A stretch of DNA of 64,000 bases from Marinicrinis sediminis (GCF_042685085.1 NZ_JBHUMM010000010.1:302232-366231); one strand, 5' to 3'; shown: positions 1-9,485, numbered from the stretch's first letter. The notes: generated by a model not told the origin, from the letters alone. A program made the numbers and translations.

Positions 1-942
1 TCCGGTGTTACTTCCGGTGTTATTCTTCCAATCGATGATGCTACAGCAGAAATCGTGAAGAGTGAAGCACAGGAACTGGCAGTCGGTGCGGTAACCATCG
101 ATGGTCAAATGTACGGAATTCCAAGAGCAGTAGAAACAACAGCTGTATTCTACAACAAGTCTCTTGTACCTAACGGTGAATTCCCGGAAGATTTCAATGC
201 AATCAAAGCATTTGCAAAAGATTTCAACAACAAGGCTGATAACAAATATGCGTACATGTGGGAAATCCACAACGGATACTGGAGCTTCGGATTCTTCGGT
301 GGATATGGCGCTTATGTATTCGGTAACAACGGTGAAGACGAAACAGATCTGGGTCTGAACAGTGAGAGCGCAGTTGCAGCAGCAACTTTCTTCCAGTCCC
401 TGACTGAAATTCTTCCTCTTCAATCTACAGACGTAACGGCTGATATCAAAACCAGCTTGTTCAACGAAGGCAAACTGGCTATGAACGTAAGCGGTCCTTG
501 GCAGACACAAGAATTCAAGAAATCTCTGGGCGACAACCTGGGCGTTCATATGTATCCAAAAATGGACAATGGCGAGATCCTGAAGCCATTCTCCGGTGTA
601 AAAGCATTGTACATCAATGCCAACACCGCTTATCCGGATGCGGCTACATTGCTTGCACGCTACATGTCTAGCAAGGAAGCACAGGAAAAAGCATTCCAAA
701 TGTTCGGTAACATCCCTGCAAACAAAGAGCTTGGAGAAAGTGAACTTGTTCAAAACGATCCGTTTGCTTCCGTGTTCCTGGAGCAGTTCAAAAACTCCAC
801 ACCAATGCCTAAAATCGACGCAATGGCTCAATACTGGGCACCAATCGAAGCTGCACTGGCTTCTATCTGGAATGACGGTACTGATCCGAAAGCGGCAATG
901 GATAACATGGTAGATCAAATGAGATCCGCCATCAACCAGTAA
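1..942 (+). CDS. malE: Maltodextrin ABC transporter substrate-binding protein, 5' truncated
   Basis: Extracellular solute-binding lipoprotein of a carbohydrate ABC importer; it would capture maltose or maltodextrins outside the cell and deliver them to the two permeases encoded downstream. The reading frame is open from base 1, so the signal peptide and N-terminal lobe lie outside the window. The visible part has the family-1 binding-protein pattern: a YGIPRAVETTAVFYNK stretch, a FNEGKLAMNVSGPW stretch, and a C-terminal helix containing AALASIWNDGTDPKAAMDNM. The sugar is inferred from the neighbours (two amylases). The Bacillus equivalent is mdxE. The family is secure; exact substrate less so. 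Confidence 0.88.
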   Translation, partial: SGVTSGVILPIDDATAEIVKSEAQELAVGAVTIDGQMYGIPRAVETTAVFYNKSLVPNGEFPEDFNAIKAFAKDFNNKADNKYAYMWEIHNGYWSFGFFGGYGAYVFGNNGEDETDLGLNSESAVAAATFFQSLTEILPLQSTDVTADIKTSLFNEGKLAMNVSGPWQTQEFKKSLGDNLGVHMYPKMDNGEILKPFSGVKALYINANTAYPDAATLLARYMSSKEAQEKAFQMFGNIPANKELGESELVQNDPFASVFLEQFKNSTPMPKIDAMAQYWAPIEAALASIWNDGTDPKAAMDNMVDQMRSAINQ

Positions 943-974
943 TAGACAGAGTAGAGACAGACATCTAGAATATT

Positions 975-1003
975 TCACCCGTCGTCCGCAGGTCGGCGGG
1001 TGA
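975..1003 (+). terminator. Intergenic hairpin between binding protein and permease genes
   Basis: A 10-bp stem (975-984 with 994-1003, one G-U pair) with a 9-nt loop lies between the binding-protein stop and the permease start. The T-tract after it is poor. In similar operons such hairpins lower distal expression or protect the upstream message, so that binding protein exceeds permease; that role is inferred. Confidence 0.6.
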
Positions 1004-1027
1004 TTTATGAATTTGAGAGAGGGGCTG

Positions 1028-2350
1028 GTGAGAAAAATGGGCAATCATACGAGAACAGCCACCATACTATCCGCCGTTTTCATGGGATTAGGTCAGCTAT
1101 ATAACCGTCAAATTGGGAAAGCACTCATATTCCTGACTGCGGAAATCGTGGGAATATATTTACTCGTGACGCGATTGTTTTCAGATCTTCAAGGTCTTAT
1201 TACACTCGGAACGACTGGACAAGGCTTTGAAAAAGTGAATGGACGATTTGTCAAAACAGATGGGGATCATTCTGTATTCCTCATGATTTTTGGTTTGATT
1301 GCATTATTGGTCATCATTTTGCTTGTATTGGCGTACATCTTCAACATCTATGATGCACGCAATACAGGAAAAATGAGGGACAAGGGGTACCCTTCCCGCA
1401 ACTTCCTTCAATCCATCAAACACAGTTTTACACATAACTTTCCATATGTTTTGCTGTTTTTACCGGCAATCGGGGTATTGTTCTTCACCATCATGCCGAT
1501 TATTTTTATGATTCTGATGGCGTTTACGAACTATTCAGCACCCGATCACATTCCACCAAAAGGATTGGTCGACTGGGTAGGTTTTGACACGTTCAAGGAT
1601 TTGCTCACTCTGAAACAGTGGAGCAAAACATTCTTTGGCGTATTAACTTGGACATTAATTTGGGCTGTACTCGCGACGGTTACAACCTATTTTGGTGGTA
1701 TCCTTGTCGCTATGCTCATTCAGCAGCCCGGAATCAGATACAAGACTTTGTGGCGTACCATTTACATTATCCCATATGCGATTCCACAATTTATTTCCCT
1801 GTTGATCTTCCGCAACATGCTGAACTATCAATTTGGTCCAATCAATCAGTATTTGAGATGGTTTGGACTGGACGGCATCCAGTGGCTGAATGATCCGACC
1901 TGGGCCAAAGCAACGGTTATTTTCGTCAACATGTGGATCGGGATTCCGGTCTCCATGATTCTGGTTATCGGATTGCTCGGAAATATTCCGAAGGATCTGT
2001 ACGAGGCTGCCGATGTAGATGGTGCATCCAGCTTCCAAAAATTCAAAAACATCACCATGCCTTATATTTTGTTCGCAACGGCGCCGATTTTGATCATGCA
2101 GTTCTCTGGAAATATCAATAACTTTAACGTGATCTACCTCTTAACGAACGGAGATCCGAAGACCGGAGACTACTATCTGGCCGGTACGACAGACCTGTTG
2201 GTTACCTGGTTGTATAAGCTGGCACTGGATAATCAGAAGTACAGCTTCGCATCCGCGATTGGTATTTTGATCTTTATCATTATCGCCTCTCTGTCCATCT
2301 ACAACTTCCGACAGACCAAGTCATTTAAAGAGGAGGATATGGTTCAATGA
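1028..2350 (+). CDS. malF: Maltodextrin ABC transporter permease, MalF type
   Basis: Integral membrane subunit of the maltodextrin importer. It begins with an extra hydrophobic N-terminal region (SAVFMGLGQLYNRQ, then two membrane segments) before the core permease domain, as in MalF-type proteins. The cytoplasmic EAA loop that docks the ATPase is visible as EAADVDGASSFQKF. An ATG at 1007 is in frame, but the purine-rich GAGAGAGGGG at 1015-1024 favours the GTG at 1028 or ATG at 1037. The stop overlaps the next start by 4 nt (ATGA), indicating coupled translation. No ATPase gene is in the operon; a shared MsmX-type ATPase elsewhere is the usual partner. Confidence 0.9.
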   Translation: MRKMGNHTRTATILSAVFMGLGQLYNRQIGKALIFLTAEIVGIYLLVTRLFSDLQGLITLGTTGQGFEKVNGRFVKTDGDHSVFLMIFGLIALLVIILLVLAYIFNIYDARNTGKMRDKGYPSRNFLQSIKHSFTHNFPYVLLFLPAIGVLFFTIMPIIFMILMAFTNYSAPDHIPPKGLVDWVGFDTFKDLLTLKQWSKTFFGVLTWTLIWAVLATVTTYFGGILVAMLIQQPGIRYKTLWRTIYIIPYAIPQFISLLIFRNMLNYQFGPINQYLRWFGLDGIQWLNDPTWAKATVIFVNMWIGIPVSMILVIGLLGNIPKDLYEAADVDGASSFQKFKNITMPYILFATAPILIMQFSGNINNFNVIYLLTNGDPKTGDYYLAGTTDLLVTWLYKLALDNQKYSFASAIGILIFIIIASLSIYNFRQTKSFKEEDMVQ

Positions 2351-3186
2351 AAAAATCACCGATCAAGCTGGCGATCAGCTATATCCTGCTTATTCTCATT
2401 GCGGTTGCTGTTATTTATCCGACACTATGGATTGTCATGTCTTCACTCAAGACTGGGAATTCCCTGTTTATGGATTCCATCGTACCGAATGAAGTGACGA
2501 CAGAGCATTATGCGAGTTTGTTTGAGGAAAGTGAAACCAGACAGCTTCCTTATACACAATGGTATTTGAACACCCTTAAAATCGCGATTTCCAGCATGAT
2601 TTTAGGGACACTCATTCAGATATTGACGGCCTATGCGATTTCGCGTTTCCGTTTCACAGGCAGAAAGACCATTATGACGACGGTACTTGTACTCGGGATG
2701 TTCCCTGGTTTCATGAGTATGATCGCGATCTTCATTTTGCTCCTGCAGATGAATTTGCTGGATACGCATCTGGCGCTCATCATCGTATACGCGGCCGGGG
2801 CTGCCCTCGGGATGTTCGTGGCCAAAGGGTTCTTCGATACCTTACCGAAAAGCCTGGAGGAAGCAGCCAGAATCGATGGAGCGAGTCATTTCGTTACATT
2901 CTGGCGGGTTATGCTTCCGCTGTCCAAACCGATTATCGTCTATGTATCCCTGACAACCTTTATGGGAGCATGGGTAGACTTTATCTTCGCACGACTGATT
3001 CTTCGTACACGTGATAAATGGACGCTGGCGGTTGGCTTGTATGAAATGGTCAACTCCTACGCAAGTACAGAATTCACCACGTTCGCAGCGGGTGCGGTAC
3101 TGGCAGCGATTCCGGTAACACTATTATTTATGTTCCTGCAACGTCTACTTGTTGAAGGTTTGACCGCAGGAGCTCAAAAAGGGTGA
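2347..3186 (+). CDS. malG: Maltodextrin ABC transporter permease, MalG type
   Basis: Second membrane subunit of the importer, 279 residues, about six transmembrane segments. The EAA loop reads EEAARIDGASHFVTFWRVML, the contact site for the ATP-binding subunit, and the C-terminus ends LTAGAQKG, typical of MalG-like permeases. It starts inside the stop codon of the preceding permease gene and is followed after 10 nt by the amylase gene, so all four genes probably form one transcript. Corresponds to mdxG of Bacillus. Confidence 0.92.
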   Translation: MKKSPIKLAISYILLILIAVAVIYPTLWIVMSSLKTGNSLFMDSIVPNEVTTEHYASLFEESETRQLPYTQWYLNTLKIAISSMILGTLIQILTAYAISRFRFTGRKTIMTTVLVLGMFPGFMSMIAIFILLLQMNLLDTHLALIIVYAAGAALGMFVAKGFFDTLPKSLEEAARIDGASHFVTFWRVMLPLSKPIIVYVSLTTFMGAWVDFIFARLILRTRDKWTLAVGLYEMVNSYASTEFTTFAAGAVLAAIPVTLLFMFLQRLLVEGLTAGAQKG

Positions 3187-3196
3187 TAAAAGAGAA

Positions 3197-4885
3197 ATGA
3201 AACGATCTACAACTTCTATGAGGAGCCTGAAAAGGCTCCTGTTTTTTACCATGCTGACTTTGATATTGGTCCTGGGTGCTTGTTCTAACAATGATAATGC
3301 GAAGAATGAATCGTCATCCAAAACAGAAAATGAAGCAGTCCATGAGAATGAAAAAGCTGACAATGGCGGGAATGACGCCGTTACAGTGGAAGTGGACGAA
3401 CAACCTGGTACAGTCTACTATGAAATTTTCGTTCGATCCTTTTACGATTCGGATGGTGATGGCATCGGGGATTTGCAAGGCATTATTCAGAAACTCGATT
3501 ATTTGAACGATGGAAATCCGGATACCGATTCTGACCTGGGAATCGGAGGAATTTGGTTGATGCCGATTAACCCTTCACCAAGCTATCATGGATATGATGT
3601 GACCGATTACTATGACATTAACCCGCAATACGGAACGAAAGAAGACTTCAAGGAATTGCTGGATGAGGCACACAAACGAGGAATTAAAATCATTATGGAC
3701 CTTGTCGTGAATCATTCCAGCAGTGAGCATCCATGGTTTATAGAAGCCAATCAAAATGTCGACAGTACGTATCGGGACTGGTACGTATGGGGAGATGATA
3801 GCGAGACCGGCTTCAGTGCAACGGGTGGACCTGCCTGGCATCGTGGAACGGAAGGGAAATATCTCGGAACCTTCTGGAGTGGTATGCCGGATCTAAATTT
3901 CGACAATGAAGAAGTACGCAAGGAAATGATTCAAATCGGGAAGCATTGGCTGGAATTTGGCGTAGATGGTTTCCGTATTGATGCAGCCAAGCATATTTAT
4001 GAAGATTTGCAGTCTCATGTGAATGATGAGAGTATAGTGGAAAAGAATATCGCTTGGTGGAAGGAATTTCAGGCTGGCATGAAGGAAGCAAAACCAGATG
4101 TATATTTGCTCGGGGAAATCTATGATAGCGCGGCAGTAAAATCGGTTCCCTATGCGGCGGCTTTTGACTCCACGTTCCATTTCGGACTTGCAGAGAAAAT
4201 GTTAACGATGGCAGAAAAGGAATCTGCACAGAGTCTGACGACTATGCTGGAGAAAATCTACAAGTTGTTTAATGATACATCAAACGGGCAGTTTATTGAT
4301 GCCCCGTTTTTGACTAATCATGATCAGAATCGCACGATGAGTGTACTGCGTAACGATGTCAACCATGCCAAAACGGCAGCATCCCTGCTGCTGACGATGC
4401 CGGGTAATCCGTTTATTTACTACGGAGAGGAAATTGGCATGCTGGGTATGAAACCAGATGAGCAAATTCGTGAACCGATGATCTGGTACACCGATGGCGC
4501 GATAGAGACAGGTCAGACGACCTGGGAGAGATGGATTTCCAATCGCGATGACCTTCCATCCGTGGAAGAGCAATCCGCAGATCCGGCATCCCTGTTGTCC
4601 CATTACCGCAATCTGATTCATGTGCGCAATGCTTCTGCCGCTCTCAGCGATGGGATGATCGGCTCACTGGGTGTAGAGACAGAATCGGATGCGATCGTAT
4701 CGTATGCCCGCCTTACCAATGAAGAGCAAGCAGGGGTTTTGATTAACCTGGGCCCAGAGCCTGTACAGGTAACGCTGGATGCTGACGAGTCTTATGAGGA
4801 AGTGCTCTACGCTTCTGATGAAGCGGCTTCGATAGATGAGGGTTCGATAACTGTACCGGCTTACGGTATTGTGATTCTGAAATAA
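3197..4885 (+). CDS. Lipoprotein alpha-amylase family glycosidase (GH13)
   Basis: Surface-anchored starch or maltodextrin hydrolase, 562 residues. The N-terminus has basic residues, a hydrophobic stretch and lipobox LGAC (Cys about residue 29), then an acidic, Asn/Lys-rich linker. The GH13 barrel shows the four conserved regions in order: DLVVNHSS, GFRIDAAKHI (nucleophile Asp), LGEIYDS (acid/base Glu) and FLTNHDQNR (third Asp). A short beta-sandwich tail ends VPAYGIVILK. Being last in the transporter operon, it would cut polymer outside the membrane and feed products to the importer. Precise specificity (alpha-amylase or oligosaccharide hydrolase) cannot be told by eye. Confidence 0.9.
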   Translation: MKRSTTSMRSLKRLLFFTMLTLILVLGACSNNDNAKNESSSKTENEAVHENEKADNGGNDAVTVEVDEQPGTVYYEIFVRSFYDSDGDGIGDLQGIIQKLDYLNDGNPDTDSDLGIGGIWLMPINPSPSYHGYDVTDYYDINPQYGTKEDFKELLDEAHKRGIKIIMDLVVNHSSSEHPWFIEANQNVDSTYRDWYVWGDDSETGFSATGGPAWHRGTEGKYLGTFWSGMPDLNFDNEEVRKEMIQIGKHWLEFGVDGFRIDAAKHIYEDLQSHVNDESIVEKNIAWWKEFQAGMKEAKPDVYLLGEIYDSAAVKSVPYAAAFDSTFHFGLAEKMLTMAEKESAQSLTTMLEKIYKLFNDTSNGQFIDAPFLTNHDQNRTMSVLRNDVNHAKTAASLLLTMPGNPFIYYGEEIGMLGMKPDEQIREPMIWYTDGAIETGQTTWERWISNRDDLPSVEEQSADPASLLSHYRNLIHVRNASAALSDGMIGSLGVETESDAIVSYARLTNEEQAGVLINLGPEPVQVTLDADESYEEVLYASDEAASIDEGSITVPAYGIVILK

Positions 4886-4916
4886 GGAAACATGAGCCAG
4901 ACAATGGCTGAAATGC

Positions 4917-4960
4917 AAAATCCCCGATCCGGCGATAGAAGCGGAATCGGGGATTTTTTT
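4917..4960 (+). terminator. Rho-independent terminator after the amylase gene
   Basis: A long G+C-rich stem (4917-4931 paired with 4942-4954) is followed by eight T residues. An A-run on the left side means it may also work leftward for the convergent glycosidase gene ending at 4970. Confidence 0.9.
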
Positions 4961-4969
4961 GTTGATGAT

Positions 4970-6769
4970 CTAATTGCAGGCTGCGTTGGCAAAAGGAGCG
5001 GATCCTTCTGGAACTTCCGTGGACTTCAGCTGTTTCTTCAAAATAACAAAATCATAAGGCTGGAGCGAGACGCTGTACAGACCCTGTTCATGTGTAAACG
5101 GATCGCCTGCCCATACATCTTCATATCTGCCTTGATCCAGCGGGAAGGAAATCGTTTGTGCCTTATCTTCATTGTTCACCGCAATGATAAAGCTGTGATG
5201 CTCGTCTCGGCGCTCATACACGAGACGCTTGTCCTCCGCTTCGGCTTGCAAGAAGGTCAGTGAACCTGTCCGGAATGCCGGATACATGCGGCGCAGAGCA
5301 ATCAGATTGCGATAAAAGTCAAAAAGATCGAGATCCTGGTCTTTTTCTTCCCAAACCATACATTTACGGCATCCTGGGTCGTTTTCTCCGGTCAAACCAA
5401 ACTCGTCTCCGTAATAAATACAAGGCGCTCCGGTATAGGTTAACTGGAAGAGCGCAGCGAGCTTCATTTTACGCTTGTCCTCCTGACACATATGGAGCAG
5501 ACGTGGTGTATCGTGACTGTCCAGCAGGTTGAACATCACTTCGGAAATATGCTGCGGGTAGAAGGCTTGCAGGGAATAAATAGCTTCTGCGAATTGCTTG
5601 CTGTCCACCGCGTCCTTGGCAAAGAAATCAAGTACAGAATTGGTGAAGAGATAGTTCATGACTGCATCGAATTGATCCCCTTGCAGCCACATCATCGAAT
5701 CATGCCAGATTTCTCCCAGAATGTACACATCCGGGTTGATTTCCTTAACAGCCTGACGGAACTCTCTCCAGAATTGATGATCGACTTCATTCGCGACATC
5801 AAGACGCCAGGAATCAATGCCCACTTCTTCAATCCAGTAACGGGCTACGTTGAGCAGATATTCTTTCACTTCAGGATTTTCTGTGTTGAACTTTGGCATG
5901 TTGCGTTCAAAGGAAAACGTATCATAGGTCGGGATATCGTCCACGACGTCGATTGGAAATTCACGAATGATGAACCAGTCGGCATATTTGGAGTCCGGAC
6001 CGTGCTTGATGACATCCTGGAAAGGCTCGAACAATCGGCCGGAATGATTAAATACGGCATCAAGCATGACTTTCATATCGCGCTGGTGGCATTCACGCAC
6101 CAATTCCTTCAGTTTTTCCTCATCTCCGAATTGCGGATCAATCTTCATGTAATCAATCGTGTCGTATTTGTGATTGGTCGGAGACTCAAACAGCGGGGTG
6201 AAATAAATACAGGTGACCCCGAGTTTTTGTAAATGATCCAGATGATCAATGACACCTTGAATATCACCGCCAAAATAATTGTAAGGCGTCGGGGTTCCGC
6301 CCCATTCTTCTACATGCTCAGGATCAAGAGACGGATCACCGTTCGCAAATCTTTCCGGGAAGATTTGATAGAACACGGCCTCTTTTACCCAGGCTGGCGG
6401 TTCATGTATATCCGGCTTGTTCATGTACGGAAAGTTGAAGTAGGTTGGAATGTCGTCCGAGATTTCATCAGAAAATCCTTTCTCATCGAACCAGACCTGC
6501 TCGTTGTCTCCATGGATCAAGAAACCATACGTAAATCGTCGGAACGGCGGCTTCACAGACGCTTCCCAGTAATCGAAGAGTCGATCACTTGCAAAAACGG
6601 TCATTTCCGTTTCATATTTGTATGTGTCAAAACGATATTTGTCTCCCCATACCAAGGTGACTTTGCTGATGTCATTGCGCTTCGTCCGGATGCGAACGTG
6701 CAGGGTTTCCTGATCGTAAGCGTAGCACCAGTTTTGCTTGGGACGATGATAGATGGCTTCCAATAGCAT
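4970..6769 (-). CDS. Neopullulanase / cyclomaltodextrinase / maltogenic amylase (GH13)
   Basis: Probably cytoplasmic enzyme (no signal peptide), 599 residues, that hydrolyses imported maltodextrins or cyclodextrins. Residues 1-125 form a beta-rich N-terminal domain (CBM34-like, begins MLLEAIYHRPKQNWCYAYD) typical of this GH13 subgroup, which dimerises. The barrel motifs are MLDAVFNHSG, SWRLDVANEVD (nucleophile), LGEIWHDSMMW (acid/base) and NLLDSHDTPR. The subgroup marker around YFGGDIQGVIDHLDHL is present. The start is set by AAGGAGG just upstream. It converges with the maltodextrin uptake operon, consistent with intracellular breakdown of its cargo. Confidence 0.9.
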   Translation of the reverse strand: MLLEAIYHRPKQNWCYAYDQETLHVRIRTKRNDISKVTLVWGDKYRFDTYKYETEMTVFASDRLFDYWEASVKPPFRRFTYGFLIHGDNEQVWFDEKGFSDEISDDIPTYFNFPYMNKPDIHEPPAWVKEAVFYQIFPERFANGDPSLDPEHVEEWGGTPTPYNYFGGDIQGVIDHLDHLQKLGVTCIYFTPLFESPTNHKYDTIDYMKIDPQFGDEEKLKELVRECHQRDMKVMLDAVFNHSGRLFEPFQDVIKHGPDSKYADWFIIREFPIDVVDDIPTYDTFSFERNMPKFNTENPEVKEYLLNVARYWIEEVGIDSWRLDVANEVDHQFWREFRQAVKEINPDVYILGEIWHDSMMWLQGDQFDAVMNYLFTNSVLDFFAKDAVDSKQFAEAIYSLQAFYPQHISEVMFNLLDSHDTPRLLHMCQEDKRKMKLAALFQLTYTGAPCIYYGDEFGLTGENDPGCRKCMVWEEKDQDLDLFDFYRNLIALRRMYPAFRTGSLTFLQAEAEDKRLVYERRDEHHSFIIAVNNEDKAQTISFPLDQGRYEDVWAGDPFTHEQGLYSVSLQPYDFVILKKQLKSTEVPEGSAPFANAACN

Positions 6770-6854
6770 TTTTATTCCTCCTTATGCTGCCTTCACCGAT
6801 ATTGTTGCCCATCCGATAAGAAAAGATAAAAATCGCATCGAAGTCAACGTACAC

Positions 6855-6919
6855 AAAAAAAGCAACCTCGTACATTCGATTCCCAGCCTGAGGGCTCGAA
6901 TGAATGAGCGAGGTTGCTT
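6855..6919 (-). terminator. Terminator downstream of mtnA
   Basis: Read leftward, an 11-bp stem (6909-6919 with 6860-6870) encloses a second inner stem and is followed by seven T residues. It separates mtnA from the glycosidase gene downstream on the same strand, so that gene needs its own promoter in 6770-6855. Confidence 0.85.
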
Positions 6920-7006
6920 CCTGATTATAAGCGTAAGGTAGCATTGCCTTTTTGTTAAACCTATTATACCAACAATTTGTCGTCCAATCAATGGGTATGA
7001 AACGTT

Positions 7007-8107
7007 TTACTTCGCTTCAAGCTGCTCCATATCTGCGAACAGTTTTTTCAGATTTTCCTCAAAAGGGGCCTCTACGATCCCTTTCTCCGTAATGATGGCA
7101 GTGACATAGTCATGCGGGGTGATATCAAAGGCCGGATTAAACACTTTAATCCCTTTTGGTGCAGTCCGCTTGCCAAATCCTTCTGTAATCTCTTCGTCTG
7201 CTCGTTCTTCGATCGGAATATCGGCTCCTGTGGGCGTATCGAGATCAATGGTAGACAAAGGACAGGCGACATAGAATGGAATGCCGTGCTCCTTGGCCAA
7301 AACCGCCACACTGTAGGTTCCGATTTTATTGGCGACATCCCCGTTGGCTGCCACCCGGTCTGTGCCGACAATGACCGCATCAATCCATCCCTTGGACATC
7401 ACCATGCCGGCCATATTGTCACAGATCAATGTCACATCGATGCCCGCTTGCTGCAATTCAAAAGCGGTCAGTCTTGCGCCTTGCAGAACCGGGCGGGTTT
7501 CATCGGCAAACACTTTGATGTTCATCCCTTTTTCATGGGCGAGATACATTGGGGCAAGGGCGGTGCCATATTTGGCAGTCGCCAGTCCGCCTGCATTGCA
7601 ATGGGTGAGCAAGCCCATATCTTCCTTGAACAGGCTGAGGGCATGTTCTCCGATCAAACGGCAGGTTTCTTCATCCTCTTGCTGAATGGAGATGGCTTCC
7701 TGCAGCATAATGTCCTTCAGCTCAGCACTCGAGTGGACCAAATCTGCAGAAACACGGGCTCTTTCTTTCATTCGATCCAATGCCCAGAACAAATTGACTG
7801 CGGTGGGTCTGGAGGTGGCAAGATACGCGGCTTTTTCTTCGATCAGACGCAGCATCGTTTTTGTGTCAGGTGTGTCTGCTTCCGCAATACCGAGATAGAC
7901 GCCAAACGCAGCGGCGATTCCGATGGCCGGAGCGCCTCTGACTTTGAGGTGACGGATGGCATCCCAGACTTCCTCCGCCTGTTTAAGAGGCAAGTAGACA
8001 ATCTCTTCGGGCAACAGGCGCTGATCCAGCAGATCGAGATGATCCTGATTCCACAGGACCGACTGCAATGGGGTGGATGATGGATGAGATGGGGATGATG
8101 AATGCAT
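7007..8107 (-). CDS. mtnA: Methylthioribose-1-phosphate isomerase
   Basis: Converts 5-methylthioribose-1-phosphate to 5-methylthioribulose-1-phosphate in methionine salvage, in the cytoplasm. The 366-residue length is normal. Family signatures are clear: KVRGAPAIGIAAAFGVYLG near the N-terminus, LTHCNAGGLAT with the catalytic Cys, and VGTDRVAANGDVANKIGTYS with the catalytic Asp, followed by PFYVACPLSTID. It lies 12 nt after mtnK and is almost certainly co-transcribed with it. The related eIF2B alpha-like fold explains general similarity, but these motifs are specific to MtnA. Confidence 0.96.
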   Translation of the reverse strand: MHSSSPSHPSSTPLQSVLWNQDHLDLLDQRLLPEEIVYLPLKQAEEVWDAIRHLKVRGAPAIGIAAAFGVYLGIAEADTPDTKTMLRLIEEKAAYLATSRPTAVNLFWALDRMKERARVSADLVHSSAELKDIMLQEAISIQQEDEETCRLIGEHALSLFKEDMGLLTHCNAGGLATAKYGTALAPMYLAHEKGMNIKVFADETRPVLQGARLTAFELQQAGIDVTLICDNMAGMVMSKGWIDAVIVGTDRVAANGDVANKIGTYSVAVLAKEHGIPFYVACPLSTIDLDTPTGADIPIEERADEEITEGFGKRTAPKGIKVFNPAFDITPHDYVTAIITEKGIVEAPFEENLKKLFADMEQLEAK

Positions 8108-8119
8108 GGTGTCCTCCTT

Positions 8120-9334
8120 CTATAGGCTCTCAGCATGAAGTTGCTGAACCTTGTCCATAAGCTGTTCAATGTGATGGAAACGATCATGTTCCTTGATCAG
8201 TGTCGTTCCAATTCGGATGGCTAGTCTTTCTGCCTGCTCTTTCAACTCTGGCTGCTTGATCGTATCAATATCGGCGACATGGGCAAGACCGACGATTCGG
8301 CGCACCATTTTGCAGCCTGCAAATCCGAGCGTGTCTTGCAGCAGAGCGGTCAGATAGGCGTCCTGGAACGAAGGCTGGGCAGAGATTCGGTCTACGCCAT
8401 GCTCTTTCCACAGCTGTCTGAATTTTGATTCGAATTGTGTCCAAATCTCCTGAATCGTATGCAGAAGATATTGTTGAAACGCTTGTCGCTTCTGATCCTC
8501 TTCCATCCATCCGAGTTGACCGGCATAGTTCAGAAGCAGGTTGGCGATCACGGCCCCGATATCAAAGCCCATAGGGCCATAAAAGGCGAATTCCGGATCA
8601 ATGACTTTGGTAGATTGTTTGGTTACAAATACACTGCCTGTATGCAAATCTCCGTGCAGGAGCGCTTGAGAGTGGGTCAGAAACTGATGTCTCAGCTTCG
8701 CAACCTGCAGGTGAAGTTCTTCATCTGAGCGCAATTCGTCCACCACATCTTGAATGGCCGGGTTGTATTGATTATTGGGCGAATCGGTATAGGGATCATC
8801 GAAGATCAGGTCTTCGGTGATCTTGCATAGCTCAGGATTGATAAATGAACCTTGCTGAATTTTCTTTTCCTGCTGATTTATGCCCAGATCAGAGGTGAAA
8901 AATAGGGTGCGAGCTAAAAATTCGCTGATGTGTGCAGCAAAGTACGGGTACTGGTTTCCTGCGATCAGTCCGCTGCGCATGATGACATGGTCACTCAGGT
9001 CTTCCATCATGGTAACTGCCAGCTCAGGGAGATATTGATAAACGGCTGGAACCAGCTCCGGGCAGAGCTCTCCCTGTATGCGAAGGGCTTCACTCTCAAT
9101 GCGAGCCCGATCCAGTGTTAATGGCCAGGATTCTCCAACTACTTTGGCATATGGGAGGGCCTGTTTCACGATCACGCTGTTGCTGGTGTCTGTATCCTGA
9201 ATATGAAAGACCAGATTGAGATTGCCGTCTCCAATCTCCCTGCAGGTTAGGCTGGTAGCTTGCTGCAGCAGTGGCACATGAGTTTGTGCCAACGTGATGG
9301 CTTCCTGCTCCGTGAGAGGATGATAGTTCGACAT
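8120..9334 (-). CDS. mtnK: S-methyl-5-thioribose kinase
   Basis: Phosphorylates methylthioribose, the first committed step of this methionine salvage route. The 404-residue protein has the aminoglycoside-kinase-like fold: nucleotide-binding region DGNLNLVFHIQD and VIVKQALPYAK, catalytic loop LLHGDLHTGSVFV, and metal-binding IDPEFAFYGPMGFDIG. An in-frame start lies 13 codons further upstream, but GGAGG eight bases before the ATG at 9334 and the normal family N-terminus (MSNYHPLTEQEA) favour the shorter form. mtnA follows after 12 nt. No S-box is visible in the roughly 140 nt upstream. Confidence 0.95.
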   Translation of the reverse strand: MSNYHPLTEQEAITLAQTHVPLLQQATSLTCREIGDGNLNLVFHIQDTDTSNSVIVKQALPYAKVVGESWPLTLDRARIESEALRIQGELCPELVPAVYQYLPELAVTMMEDLSDHVIMRSGLIAGNQYPYFAAHISEFLARTLFFTSDLGINQQEKKIQQGSFINPELCKITEDLIFDDPYTDSPNNQYNPAIQDVVDELRSDEELHLQVAKLRHQFLTHSQALLHGDLHTGSVFVTKQSTKVIDPEFAFYGPMGFDIGAVIANLLLNYAGQLGWMEEDQKRQAFQQYLLHTIQEIWTQFESKFRQLWKEHGVDRISAQPSFQDAYLTALLQDTLGFAGCKMVRRIVGLAHVADIDTIKQPELKEQAERLAIRIGTTLIKEHDRFHHIEQLMDKVQQLHAESL

Positions 9335-9375
9335 GGTATAACCTCCGTCTCCTCGACAATTTGTTTGTGACATTT

Positions 9376-9404
9376 AGTATAGCTGAATTGCCCCGTTCAT
9401 GGAA
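9376..9404 (-). promoter_or_regulatory. mtnK: Candidate promoter for mtnKA
   Basis: Leftward reading gives a TATACT -10 element (9376-9381), about 35 nt ahead of the mtnK ribosome-binding site. The -35 region at 17-bp spacing (9399-9404) matches poorly, so this is a weak call. Confidence 0.35.
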
Positions 9405-9485
9405 TAGTGACCGACATAACTTTTGGACAGGCAGGAAAGGCTAAGAATGAATATGGAGATTTTATAGAAAGGCAGGTTGGTTCGT

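Noticed and set aside
5492..6232. Long rightward ORF of 246 codons inside the neopullulanase region
   Set aside because: Antisense shadow of the GH13 gene, whose motifs are complete on the other strand; no ribosome-binding site.
6990..7006. Possible cre-like site near the mtnA stop
   Set aside because: The match lacks one base of the consensus and lies beyond the gene ends, far from a promoter.
7112..8080. Long rightward ORF of 322 codons opposite mtnA
   Set aside because: Antisense shadow of mtnA; composition rich in Cys, His and Arg and no family pattern.
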